A stretch of 12,559 nt of DNA from Actinomycetota bacterium (GTDB taxonomy: Bacteria > Actinomycetota > Actinomycetes > UBA12327), in assembly GCA_026392555.1 (NCBI GenBank), contig JAPLBW010000197.1, forward strand, positions 1-12,559, in the 5' to 3' direction. Positions 1 to 6,512 of this stretch are shown piece by piece; the stretch's first letter is position 1, and each line of letters begins with the position of its first letter. Made by a program: the position numbers and the translations under genes. The notes under the pieces are model-generated. The model saw only the letters and a program-made list of their open reading frames with translations, made no database searches and was not told the origin of the DNA.

Positions 1-63
1 GCACGCGATCCCCAGCACCAGCCAGATCACGGCCGAATCAGACTTAGGGCTCGGTTGACTCAC
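1..63 (-). CDS. N-terminus of an unidentified, probably membrane-anchored protein (partial)
   Basis: On the minus strand a GTG at 61-63 opens a frame that reads MSQPSPKSDSAVIWLVLGIAC and runs off the window at base 1. A short polar Ser/Pro/Lys-rich start followed by a hydrophobic stretch (AVIWLVLGIAC) suggests a small membrane protein or a signal anchor. A G-rich stretch precedes the GTG but is not a clean Shine-Dalgarno. The frame starts 26 bases after the dnaE stop in the same direction, so it could be co-transcribed with dnaE. Only 21 codons are visible. The family cannot be named: small DUF4190-like membrane proteins begin in a similar way, but this is a guess. Confidence 0.42.
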   Translation of the reverse strand, partial: MSQPSPKSDSAVIWLVLGIAC

Positions 64-89
64 CCCAGACACCCCGGACCAAGGAGGGT

Positions 90-3000
90 CTACAGGTCCG
101 CATACAAAGCTGGCGTTCCGGTGACCCGAAAGCCACCCTGCAGTTCGAATACTTTGGTGTTTTCGTCTTTGTCGCCGGTCAAGTGCATCATGACCGCGGT
201 TTGACCCGGATGCGTGGCTAAGACTCGCTTGAGGGCATCGATGACCGCCGGAACTGCTCGCGAGTTCGATAACTTAATGACCACAGGTCCGGTTGACCCA
301 CCGATAGCTAAATCGGGCATTGACACATCAAGACCAGTGAAGCGTGGCTCATCGTCCTCGCGTTGAACGCGCACCTTCACTAGCAACACCCGGTCGGGGG
401 TGAGTTGCAGTGCGATGGGTTCGTACGTTTTGTTGAAGAAGTTGATCTCGACTGATGATTCGAGGTCTTCGATCGTGACCACAGCCCAGCGTGCTCCCTT
501 TTTTGTCACCTTGGGAGTCACTGTGGTGATCAATCCGCCGATGGTGACCACTGCCCCATCGGGTTGATCGTTGAGCAACGTCAAGACCGAACAGTCAGAC
601 GCCCTCGCCAGCGCGTGCTCGACTCCCTTGAGCGGGTGATCGGAAACATACAGACCCAACATCGCTCGCTCATGGCCCAGCAGCGTGCTCTTGTCCCATT
701 CATCGACAGGAATGTGCAATTCGAGCCCGCCGACGCTGGAACCGGCACTTGATTCAGCATCATCGAACAAACCAAATTGCCCGATGGCCTCGGCCCGCTT
801 GGTCTCAACCGCTGCATCAACGGCCTCAATGTGAACCGCCAACAATCCACGCCGGGTGTGGTCCAGCGAATCAAAGGCTCCGGCCTTAATCAGTGATTCG
901 ACCACGCGCTTGTTGCACGCCTTGTCACCAATCTTGCGCAAGAAATCAGGGAAGTCAGCGAATCGACCCTTGGATCGACGCGACTTGATGATCGACTCCA
1001 CTACCCCTTCGCCCACGTTACGAATGGCCGATAAACCAAAGCGAATGTCTGCACCTCGTGGAGTGAAATCCGAGTCTGAGTCGTTGACGTCCGGTGGCAG
1101 GACCTTGATCCCCATGCGTCGACATTCAGCCAAGTACACCGACATCTTGCCGCCGGCGCCGAGGTCATCCTTTACCGACGTGAGTAATGCCGCCATATAT
1201 TCGGCCGGGTAATTGGCCTTGAGAAACGCAGTCCAATAGGAAACGAGGCCATACCCAGCAGTGTGAGCCTTGTTGAACGCATAGTCAGAGAACGGAACCA
1301 AGATCGCCCACAACGTGTCAATCGCATCTTGGCTGTAACCGCGTTCGAGCATGCCGTTGGCGAAGGGTTCAAATTCCTTATCTAGAATTTCCTTCTTCTT
1401 CTTACCCATGGCTCGGCGCAACAGGTCTGCTTGTCCCAGGGAGTAACCGGCCAACACCTGAGCGATGGACATGACCTGCTCTTGGTAAACGATGACGCCA
1501 TAGGTTTCATCCAGAATCGGAGCCAGCACTTCGGCTAACTCGGGATGGATCGATCCGATCGGCTTGCGTTCGTTTTTACGGTCCGCGTAGTCGTTATGAG
1601 CGTTCGCACCCATCGGACCAGGCCGATAAAGGGCCAGCACAGCAGAAATGTCTTTGAAGTTGTCCGGCAACATCGACCGCAAGAGAGCGCGCATCGGTCC
1701 GCCATCGAGCTGGAAGACGCCCAAGGTCTCACCCTTGGATAGCAGGTCGTAGGTGACCCGATCGTCCAGCGTGAGGTCTTCGAGCACGATGACTTCATCG
1801 CGGTTATTGCGAATGTGCGCCAGGCAGTCTTCAAGAATCGTGAGGTTGCGCAATCCGAGGAAGTCCATCTTCAACAGACCCAAGGACTCGCAGGCGCCCA
1901 TGTCGAACTGCGTGACCACGGAACCGTCGTCGCGCTTCCACACGGGGATGACATCGAGAAGGGGCTCGCGGCTCAAGATGACCCCAGCGGCGTGCACGCC
2001 GGGTTGACGCTTCAAGCCTTCTAGGCCCTTGGCGGTTTCTACTACCTCGCGAACATCGGGGTCATCTTCATACAGTGCACGAAATTCCGACGCTTCGCTG
2101 TAGCGATCATCACTGCGATCAAACATTCCGGCTAACGAAATGTCCTTCCCCATGACAGCAGGTGGCATCGTCTTTGAAATCTTGTCGCCTAGGGCGGGCG
2201 GGAATCCCATCACTCGAGCCGAGTCGCGCACTGCAGCTTTGGCCTTTATCGAGCTATACGTGACGATTTGTGCCACGCGATCCTCGCCATACTTTTGGGT
2301 GGCATAGCGGATCATGTCGCCACGACGGCGATCGTCGAAGTCGATGTCAATGTCGGGCATGGACACGCGCTCCGGATTCAAGAACCGCTCGAACACCAGG
2401 CCGTGCAGAATCGGATCTAGCTCAGTGATTCCCATGGCCCACGCGATCACCGCGCCTGCCGCCGATCCTCGACCCGGCCCCACGCGAATGCCGTTGGCCT
2501 TGGCATGGTCAATGAGGTCAGCCACCACGAGGAAATAGCCCGGGTAACCCATTTTCAAGATGACGCCGGTTTCATACTCGGCCTGCTTGCGGTGAGTGTC
2601 TGGAACGCCCTGCGGGAAGCGCTTGTTTAATCCGCGCTCAACTTCTTGGATCAGCCACGATTCCTCGGTGTGACCTTCTGGCACCGGGAACACCGGCATG
2701 AGGTTGGCGTCTTCATTGAATGCAATGTCGCACCGCTCGGCGATGAGCAAGGTGTTGTCGCACGCTTCTGGCAATTCCGACCACACAGCGCGCATTTCAT
2801 CGGAGGACTTCAAGTAGAAATCCTGCGCATCAAACCGGAAGCGCTTTTCATCTGACTTCAAGGCACGCGTTCCGATACACAGCAACACATCATGGGTGTC
2901 ACTGTCGGACTTCTCGACGTAGTGCAAGTCGTTGGTGGCCAGCAAAGGAATCTGCAACGACCGAGCAATTCGCAGCAAATCTTCGCGGTGGCGACGTTCG

Positions 3001-3599
3001 ATCCCGAGCCCGTGATCCATCAGTTCGCAATAAAAATTGTCCGGACCAAAGATGTCGCGCAGGTCGCCGGCCACAGCAAGGGCTTGGTCGTAGTTTCCGG
3101 CCTGGAGCCAGCGATTGACCTCACCACTGGGGCAACCGGTCGTCCCGATAATCCCCTTGGCGTAGGTCTCGAGCAATTCACGGTCAAACCGCGGTTTGTA
3201 GTAATACCCCTCAAGACTGGCCAAGCTCGACAACCGGAACAGGTTGTGCAACCCCTCGGTGGACTGCGCAAGCAGTGTCATGTGGGTGTAGTTCTGGCGG
3301 CCCTTGCCCGCTGTGGGGTCTTCACCTTGCTCGTCGTAGCCACCACCGAAGTCAAATGCCCGACGCTCACGCCTGCCCTGGGGTGCGTAGTAACCCTCTA
3401 GACCAATGATGGGCTTAATGCCGGCAGCCTTGGCTTGCTTGTAGAAATCGTAAGCGCCGAACAAGTTGCCATGGTCGGTCATGGCGATGGCTGGCATTTC
3501 GAGTTCGGCTGCCTTGGCGACTAAGTCCTTAACGCGAGCTGCTCCATCGAGCATGGAGTACTCGGTATGCACATGAAGGTGCACAAACGAGTCGCTCAC
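90..3599 (-). CDS. dnaE: DNA polymerase III alpha subunit (DnaE1 type, replicative, with PHP exonuclease domain)
   Basis: This is the catalytic subunit of the replicative DNA polymerase, 1169 aa as annotated. The start is GTG at 3597-3599: a strong GGAGGG lies six bases upstream and the protein then begins MSDSFVHLHVHTEYSMLDG. The frame is open for 21 more codons upstream, but those residues are not DnaE-like. The N-terminal PHP domain (about 5-280) keeps HLHVH, TDHG, the Glu of IGLEGYY, YTHM, TTGC and NDLHY. All expected metal ligands therefore appear present, as in mycobacterial DnaE1, where this domain is the proofreading exonuclease. Polymerase aspartates are D416 and D418 in MPDIDIDF and D579 in KMDFLGL. 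A clamp-binding motif QFGLF is at 941-945 and an OB fold starts near 1013. It is the last complete gene of the minus-strand run and follows the rluD remnant by 220 bases. No truncation or frameshift is seen. Confidence 0.97.
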   Translation of the reverse strand: MSDSFVHLHVHTEYSMLDGAARVKDLVAKAAELEMPAIAMTDHGNLFGAYDFYKQAKAAGIKPIIGLEGYYAPQGRRERRAFDFGGGYDEQGEDPTAGKGRQNYTHMTLLAQSTEGLHNLFRLSSLASLEGYYYKPRFDRELLETYAKGIIGTTGCPSGEVNRWLQAGNYDQALAVAGDLRDIFGPDNFYCELMDHGLGIERRHREDLLRIARSLQIPLLATNDLHYVEKSDSDTHDVLLCIGTRALKSDEKRFRFDAQDFYLKSSDEMRAVWSELPEACDNTLLIAERCDIAFNEDANLMPVFPVPEGHTEESWLIQEVERGLNKRFPQGVPDTHRKQAEYETGVILKMGYPGYFLVVADLIDHAKANGIRVGPGRGSAAGAVIAWAMGITELDPILHGLVFERFLNPERVSMPDIDIDFDDRRRGDMIRYATQKYGEDRVAQIVTYSSIKAKAAVRDSARVMGFPPALGDKISKTMPPAVMGKDISLAGMFDRSDDRYSEASEFRALYEDDPDVREVVETAKGLEGLKRQPGVHAAGVILSREPLLDVIPVWKRDDGSVVTQFDMGACESLGLLKMDFLGLRNLTILEDCLAHIRNNRDEVIVLEDLTLDDRVTYDLLSKGETLGVFQLDGGPMRALLRSMLPDNFKDISAVLALYRPGPMGANAHNDYADRKNERKPIGSIHPELAEVLAPILDETYGVIVYQEQVMSIAQVLAGYSLGQADLLRRAMGKKKKEILDKEFEPFANGMLERGYSQDAIDTLWAILVPFSDYAFNKAHTAGYGLVSYWTAFLKANYPAEYMAALLTSVKDDLGAGGKMSVYLAECRRMGIKVLPPDVNDSDSDFTPRGADIRFGLSAIRNVGEGVVESIIKSRRSKGRFADFPDFLRKIGDKACNKRVVESLIKAGAFDSLDHTRRGLLAVHIEAVDAAVETKRAEAIGQFGLFDDAESSAGSSVGGLELHIPVDEWDKSTLLGHERAMLGLYVSDHPLKGVEHALARASDCSVLTLLNDQPDGAVVTIGGLITTVTPKVTKKGARWAVVTIEDLESSVEINFFNKTYEPIALQLTPDRVLLVKVRVQREDDEPRFTGLDVSMPDLAIGGSTGPVVIKLSNSRAVPAVIDALKRVLATHPGQTAVMMHLTGDKDENTKVFELQGGFRVTGTPALYADL

Positions 3600-3650
3600 G
3601 TGATTCCCTCCGGCTATTCCGCAACGCTCTTGCTCACGGTCATCACAACG

Positions 3651-3676
3651 CATGAGCATCAAACACGATGCTCATG
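3651..3676. repeat. Perfect 10-bp inverted repeat in the dnaE leader
   Basis: CATGAGCATC (3651-3660) and GATGCTCATG (3667-3676) are exact reverse complements separated by the six bases AAACAC. The repeat is centred about 65 bases upstream of the dnaE GTG. No T-run follows on either strand, so it is not an intrinsic terminator. It could be an operator for a dimeric regulator or an RNA stem-loop in the dnaE 5' untranslated region. Confidence 0.7.
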
Positions 3677-3724
3677 TCTCAGTCCGGGGGAAGTCAGACA
3701 GGTAAGAGGATCACTTTAGTCCCT

Positions 3725-3742
3725 CACGGCGACAGTGCCGTG
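3725..3742. repeat. Short stem-loop between rluD and dnaE
   Basis: CACGGC (3725-3730) and GCCGTG (3737-3742) form a perfect 6-bp stem around the loop GACAGT. On the minus strand, the direction of the flanking genes, no T-run follows, so a terminator role is weak. It may be a degraded 3' end of the rluD transcript or simply part of the dnaE upstream region. Confidence 0.35.
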
Positions 3743-3819
3743 CTTTATGCGTTCTTACCGTGGTGTCGCAGGACGGAAGCCGCAGTGACCTCGAGTCGAC
3801 CGCTGGTGTGGCTGGCCGA

Positions 3820-4694
3820 TCAGCCGGCCGCACGAAGGCGGTCCAGTGCCTCTTGCAAATCCGCCGGAGGTTCGCTGCTTACCGACACTGGAAGCCCTGT
3901 TCGCGGATGAGCAAAACTCAAACGTGCTGCGTGCAACCACTGCCGTTCCAGACCCAGGCGAGCAGACAGCGTCGGGTCCGCGCCATACGTCAAGTCACCA
4001 ACGCACGGATGGCGAACCGCGGACATGTGCACTCGGATTTGATGCGTACGTCCGGTTTCGAGGTGGACCTCGACCAGACTGGCGTGCGGGAAGGCTTCGA
4101 GGGTGGCGTAGTGCGTGATACTCGGCTTGCCGCCGGCAACAACCGCCCAGCGATAGTCCGCCGCGGGATGACGATCAATGGGTGCATCGATGGTTCCGCT
4201 GCTGGGGTCAGGGTGGCCTTGCACCACGGCCAGATAAATCTTCTCCACGGTGCGTTCTTTGAAAGCGCGCTTGAGTTCGGTGTACGCGAGCTCACTTTTG
4301 GCCACTGCCATGAGCCCGCTGGTCCCCACATCAAGGCGGTGGACGATGCCTTGGCGCTCGGCTGCCCCACTCGTGGGCTGGGGTGGGCTGCCACTCCCAC
4401 CGGCTTGTCGACTATCACCACATCCTCATCGTCATAGGCGATGGTCAAACCAGGTACCGGCTCGGCGGTCTCAGGGTCAAAGGTCGATTGCACCTGATCG
4501 GCCAATGTGACCTCAAGCCATGCGCCTGCCACCAGGCGATCACTCTTGCCCACACTTTTGCCATCAAGTAACACATCCCCCGCAACCGCGAGTTCAGCAG
4601 CTTTGGTTCGCGAAATCCCTAAGAGCCGCGAAAGCCCAGCATCAACGCGCTCGTTATCTAGCCCATCAGGCACCGGCAGGGATCGTGAACTCAC
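3820..4694 (-). pseudogene. rluD: RluD-family 23S rRNA pseudouridine synthase, frameshifted by an internal deletion
   Basis: RluA/RluD-family enzymes isomerise uridines of 23S rRNA. The first frame starts at GTG 4692-4694 and encodes an S4 RNA-binding domain (about residues 12-60) and the start of the catalytic domain, VVIVDKPVGVAAHPSP (to about residue 107, near 4374). The frame then turns into unrelated sequence until a stop at 3990. The next frame, from about 4374 to the stop at 3820, carries TSGAAERQGIVHRLDVGTSG with the catalytic Asp at 4330-4332. It continues through THYATLEAF, LETGRTHQIRVHMSA and the conserved C-terminus. Actinobacterial homologues normally have about 18-20 residues (GWTGPT... 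type) between HPS and TSG. They are missing here, so an out-of-frame deletion of roughly 50-60 bases fits. The GTG overlaps the lspA stop (GTGA), implying translational coupling. Unless there is an assembly error, full-length RluD is not made. Confidence 0.85.
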
Positions 4695-5206
4695 AGGTCT
4701 GAGTATGGCGGTTGGTCTGCGGGCAGTTCGTCACCCGGTGACGATGCACCTGAAACCGGTTCACTCATGGCAACACCTCGCACTGCCAAAACAGCAATGG
4801 ACACAGCAGCCAAGGTCAACGCCGCATCGGCCAGATTGAATACCGAGAAATACTTCACATCAACAAAATCAACCACTGCTCCGCGCCCCACTCCTGGGGA
4901 TCGCGTCAGGCGGTCAATGAGATTGCCCACGGCACCACCAAGCAATGCCCCTAAAGCAACAGCCCACGCGCGCGAGGTCAACGTCCGGGCTTGTTTGACC
5001 ACGACCACCGCAACGGCGACGGCAACGAGCGAAAAGGCGATGGTGGCCGACGCCCCTAAACCAAAGGCGGCACCGGCATTACGGATGACCGTGAATTGGA
5101 TCCACTGCCCCACCACGGCAATGGAGGGCTGACCTTCACGAAAGGTGACGGCCGCCCACTTGGCGCCTTGGTCCAGGACAAGGACGAGCCCTGCAACTCC
5201 CAGCAC
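4691..5206 (-). CDS. lspA: Lipoprotein signal peptidase (signal peptidase II)
   Basis: LspA is an integral membrane aspartyl protease that removes the signal peptide from diacylglyceryl-modified prolipoproteins. The catalytic pair is visible as D98 in GNLIDR and D127 in FNLADAA, with LDQGAKW near the N-terminus and VVDFVDV before the second Asp. About four hydrophobic segments can be seen. Length is 171 aa from the GTG at 5204-5206. That start leaves only 11 residues before LDQ and has no Shine-Dalgarno. The frame is open upstream to a CTG at 5240-5242 that overlaps the traR stop and follows GAGG with good spacing. Starting there would add SQSGKSGLLPLV and complete the first membrane helix. 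The C-terminal about 25 residues are polar and acidic. The stop overlaps the rluD start. Function is firm; the start is uncertain. Confidence 0.93.
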   Translation of the reverse strand: MLGVAGLVLVLDQGAKWAAVTFREGQPSIAVVGQWIQFTVIRNAGAAFGLGASATIAFSLVAVAVAVVVVKQARTLTSRAWAVALGALLGGAVGNLIDRLTRSPGVGRGAVVDFVDVKYFSVFNLADAALTLAAVSIAVLAVRGVAMSEPVSGASSPGDELPADQPPYSDL

Positions 5207-5238
5207 TAACGGGAGTAAGCCTGACTTGCCAGACTGAC

Positions 5239-6204
5239 TCAGCGTCGTTCCTCACGCTGCTTACACGGCATACACAACGTCGCGTAAGGACGGAACTTCA
5301 GTCGTTCCTTACCAATGGGATTGCTACAGATACTGCACTTGCCGTACGACTTCTTAGCAATGCGCTCAAGGGCGTTTTCTACTTGCTCGAGGAGATCGCG
5401 AGCATTGTTGGCCAGTGCCATCTCGTGTTCGCGCTCAAAGGTTTTGGTCCCGGCATCGGCTTGGTCATCGCCCGCACCATCACCGGAATCAGCAATCAAT
5501 TCGGCAATTTCTTCTTGTTGTTGCGCAATTTCAATAACTAGCCGCTTTGCCTCGCGCTGGAGTTCGGCCTTGACGTCCTTCATTTCTGCGGCAGTCCATG
5601 GCGATTCATTCGCTCCAACGACATAGACAGCAGGAGCCGGTCGTTCGGCGGCCGGGTTGAGCGGTACGAGCTTCTTAGGCTTCTTACGCGACTTGGGCTT
5701 GAGTCCACTGGGTGCTTGCTTGGCCCAGGCCTTGAGTTCAACGACGGGTGGCGGAGCGGCGACCTTCTTTGTCGATGCCGGCTTGTCCGCAACGACCTTG
5801 GCGGCCGCCTCTTTTGGTGCGGTCTTAGGTGCAGCAGCCTTCTTCGCTGGTGCCGCCTTCGCTGGTGCCTTCACCGCCGCCTTCACTGGTGCCTTCTTGG
5901 CGGGAGCCTTCTTGGCGGGGGCTTGCTTGACCGCTACTTTCTTCACGGCCGCCTTCTTGATCGGAGCCTTCTTCGCCGGAGCCTTCTTGACTGGAGCCTT
6001 CTGCACGGCCGCTTTCTTGACCGGAGCTTTCTTAGCCACAGCCTTCTTCGCTGGTGCCTTCTTCACGGCGACTTTCGTAGCCGGAGCCTTTTTCGCGGCG
6101 ACTTTCGTAGCCGGAGCCTTTTTGGGAGCAGCCTTCTTCGCGGGAGCCTTGGTGACCACAGCCTTCTTCGCTGGTGCCTTTTTCGCCTTGCCCTGCGTAG
6201 CCAT
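5239..6204 (-). CDS. TraR/DksA-type zinc-finger protein with a long Lys/Ala/Pro-rich histone H1-like N-terminal region
   Basis: The protein has 321 aa. Residues 1 to about 150 are a low-complexity basic tail built from degenerate KKAPAKKA units, resembling histone H1/AlgP-type DNA-binding tails. A linker follows (about 150-205), then a DksA/TraR-like region: a helical coiled-coil hairpin (about 205-285, WTAAEMKDVKAELQ to ENALERI) interrupted by an acidic loop (DSGDGAGDDQADAG). The C-terminal zinc finger has Cys 290, 293, 311 and 314 (CSIC and CMPC). Family members act on RNA polymerase through the secondary channel. The basic tail suggests nucleic-acid or nucleoid binding, which is inference. 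The start ATG (6202-6204) has GAGGGG upstream. It is first in the run with lspA, and this position between ileS and lspA is common in actinobacteria. The tail is encoded by nucleotide repeats and may vary in length between strains. Confidence 0.88.
   Translation of the reverse strand: MATQGKAKKAPAKKAVVTKAPAKKAAPKKAPATKVAAKKAPATKVAVKKAPAKKAVAKKAPVKKAAVQKAPVKKAPAKKAPIKKAAVKKVAVKQAPAKKAPAKKAPVKAAVKAPAKAAPAKKAAAPKTAPKEAAAKVVADKPASTKKVAAPPPVVELKAWAKQAPSGLKPKSRKKPKKLVPLNPAAERPAPAVYVVGANESPWTAAEMKDVKAELQREAKRLVIEIAQQQEEIAELIADSGDGAGDDQADAGTKTFEREHEMALANNARDLLEQVENALERIAKKSYGKCSICSNPIGKERLKFRPYATLCMPCKQREERR
5820..6190 (-). repeat. Degenerate tandem repeats coding for the KKAPA-type tail
   Basis: The minus strand encodes many imperfect copies of KKAPAKKA/VKKAP peptides. 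At the DNA level the clearest pair is a 28-bp exact repeat at 6066-6093 and 6096-6123, 30 bases apart, encoding KKAPATKVA twice. GCCTTCTTCGCTGGTGCC recurs several times. Such a tract can expand or contract by slippage and is hard to assemble. The long open frames on the plus strand here are by-products of the biased composition. Confidence 0.8.
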
Positions 6205-6262
6205 GCGTTCCCCTCAGCTGACGCCGACTGCCCGCTAGGCAGCCGGTCGGTGTAGTTGCGGA

Positions 6263-6291
6263 AGGATAGGTGTTAGGGGCGACAAGAGCAA
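6263..6291 (-). promoter_or_regulatory. Candidate promoter of the traR-lspA-rluD unit
   Basis: On the minus strand TTGCTC (6286-6291) and TATCCT (6263-6268) are separated by exactly 17 bases, which fits a housekeeping sigma-70-type promoter. Transcription would start near 6256, leaving a leader of about 50 bases before the ATG. That leader holds a stem-loop at 6224-6246 (CTGCC/GGCAG extended by CCG/CGG across one mismatch). The promoter is read from spacing and match only. Confidence 0.4.
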
Positions 6292-6323
6292 GAGTCAGGG
6301 TCACTACGGGAGCGTCGCGGGGC

Positions 6324-6329
6324 TAGACT
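6324..6329 (+). promoter_or_regulatory. Candidate -10 element for ileS
   Basis: TAGACT on the plus strand fits the actinobacterial -10 pattern TAnnnT and would start transcription near 6336, just before the leader RNA. No good -35 is seen at 16-18 bases upstream (around 6300-6306). The element sits in the loop of a perfect inverted repeat, GGGGCT (6319-6324) and AGCCCC (6331-6336). An alternative is that transcription starts further upstream and this repeat is the first hairpin of the leader. Confidence 0.35.
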
Positions 6330-6335
6330 GAGCCC

Positions 6336-6506
6336 CAGATAGCGCAGCCCTGATGAGGACCCTTGGCCACAAGGCATCACCTCTGAGCTGCCGGAAGAAC
6401 GCCGATGCACCGCATCGCTGCCAGTAGACCCGGCTGCTATCGCCTCGAAAGACCAGCTAGGGATTTCGTCCCTTCGGTTCGCTCGCTGTTTTGAACGACC
6501 GAAAGG
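6336..6506 (+). promoter_or_regulatory. ileS T-box leader (translational, ultrashort Stem I type), discriminator apparently lost
   Basis: T-box leaders bind uncharged tRNA. In actinobacterial ileS genes they free the Shine-Dalgarno. Stem I base: GCAGC (6344-6348) with GCUGC (6387-6391). Next comes a K-turn-like internal loop (UGAUG at 6351-6355 opposite CUGA at 6383-6386), then AGG/CCU (6356-6358, 6380-6382). The specifier loop holds the Ile codon AUC at 6376-6378 followed by A, under a short CCUU/AAGG hairpin (6361-6374). Stem II: CCGG (6391-6394) with CCGG (6430-6433), containing an S-turn (GAAC, and AGUAGA at 6423-6428) and a CGAUGC/GCAUCG arm (6403-6417). GCUG (6433-6436) can pair with CAGC (6454-6457) in the usual pseudoknot position. 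The sequestrator is CCUUCGGU (6471-6478) with ACCGAAAGG (6498-6506), extended by UUC/GAA pairing. The expected UGGN discriminator is absent: only AGGGA-UUUCG-UCCCU (6459-6473) is present. Confidence 0.75.
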
Positions 6507-6512
6507 TTCACC

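Larger units (their letters stand above)
3597..3819 (-). promoter_or_regulatory. dnaE leader and upstream spacer
   Basis: These about 220 bases between the rluD end and the dnaE start carry no credible gene. They hold the dnaE Shine-Dalgarno (GGAGGG on the minus strand, six bases before the GTG), a perfect 10-bp inverted repeat (3651-3676) and a 6-bp stem-loop (3725-3742). I could not find a convincing -35/-10 pair. The best -10-like element is TAAAGT on the minus strand near 3715-3720, without a good -35, so the promoter position remains open. Confidence 0.4.

Noticed and set aside
3651..3742. Intrinsic terminator between rluD and dnaE
   Set aside because: Neither inverted repeat is followed by a T-run on the minus strand, the direction of transcription.
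3820..4329. Treating the downstream RluD fragment as a separate intact gene starting at GTG 4329
   Set aside because: This start falls directly after the catalytic Asp codon and lacks a ribosome site. The upstream sequence in the same frame still encodes RluD residues, so it is the second half of a broken gene.
3760..4437. Plus-strand open frame of 225 aa opposite rluD
   Set aside because: It is antisense to well-conserved RluD sequence, and the protein has no recognisable domain.
5657..6255. Long plus-strand open frames (193 and 179 aa) rich in Ala/Phe/Gly or Leu/Arg
   Set aside because: They are antisense to the Lys/Ala-rich repeat of the TraR-like protein; their length comes from biased codon composition, and they have no Shine-Dalgarno or family resemblance.
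6363..6366. TTGG in the Stem I cap as the missing T-box UGGN discriminator
   Set aside because: It lies upstream of the specifier codon inside a hairpin, far from the antisequestrator, and is out of order for any known T-box.
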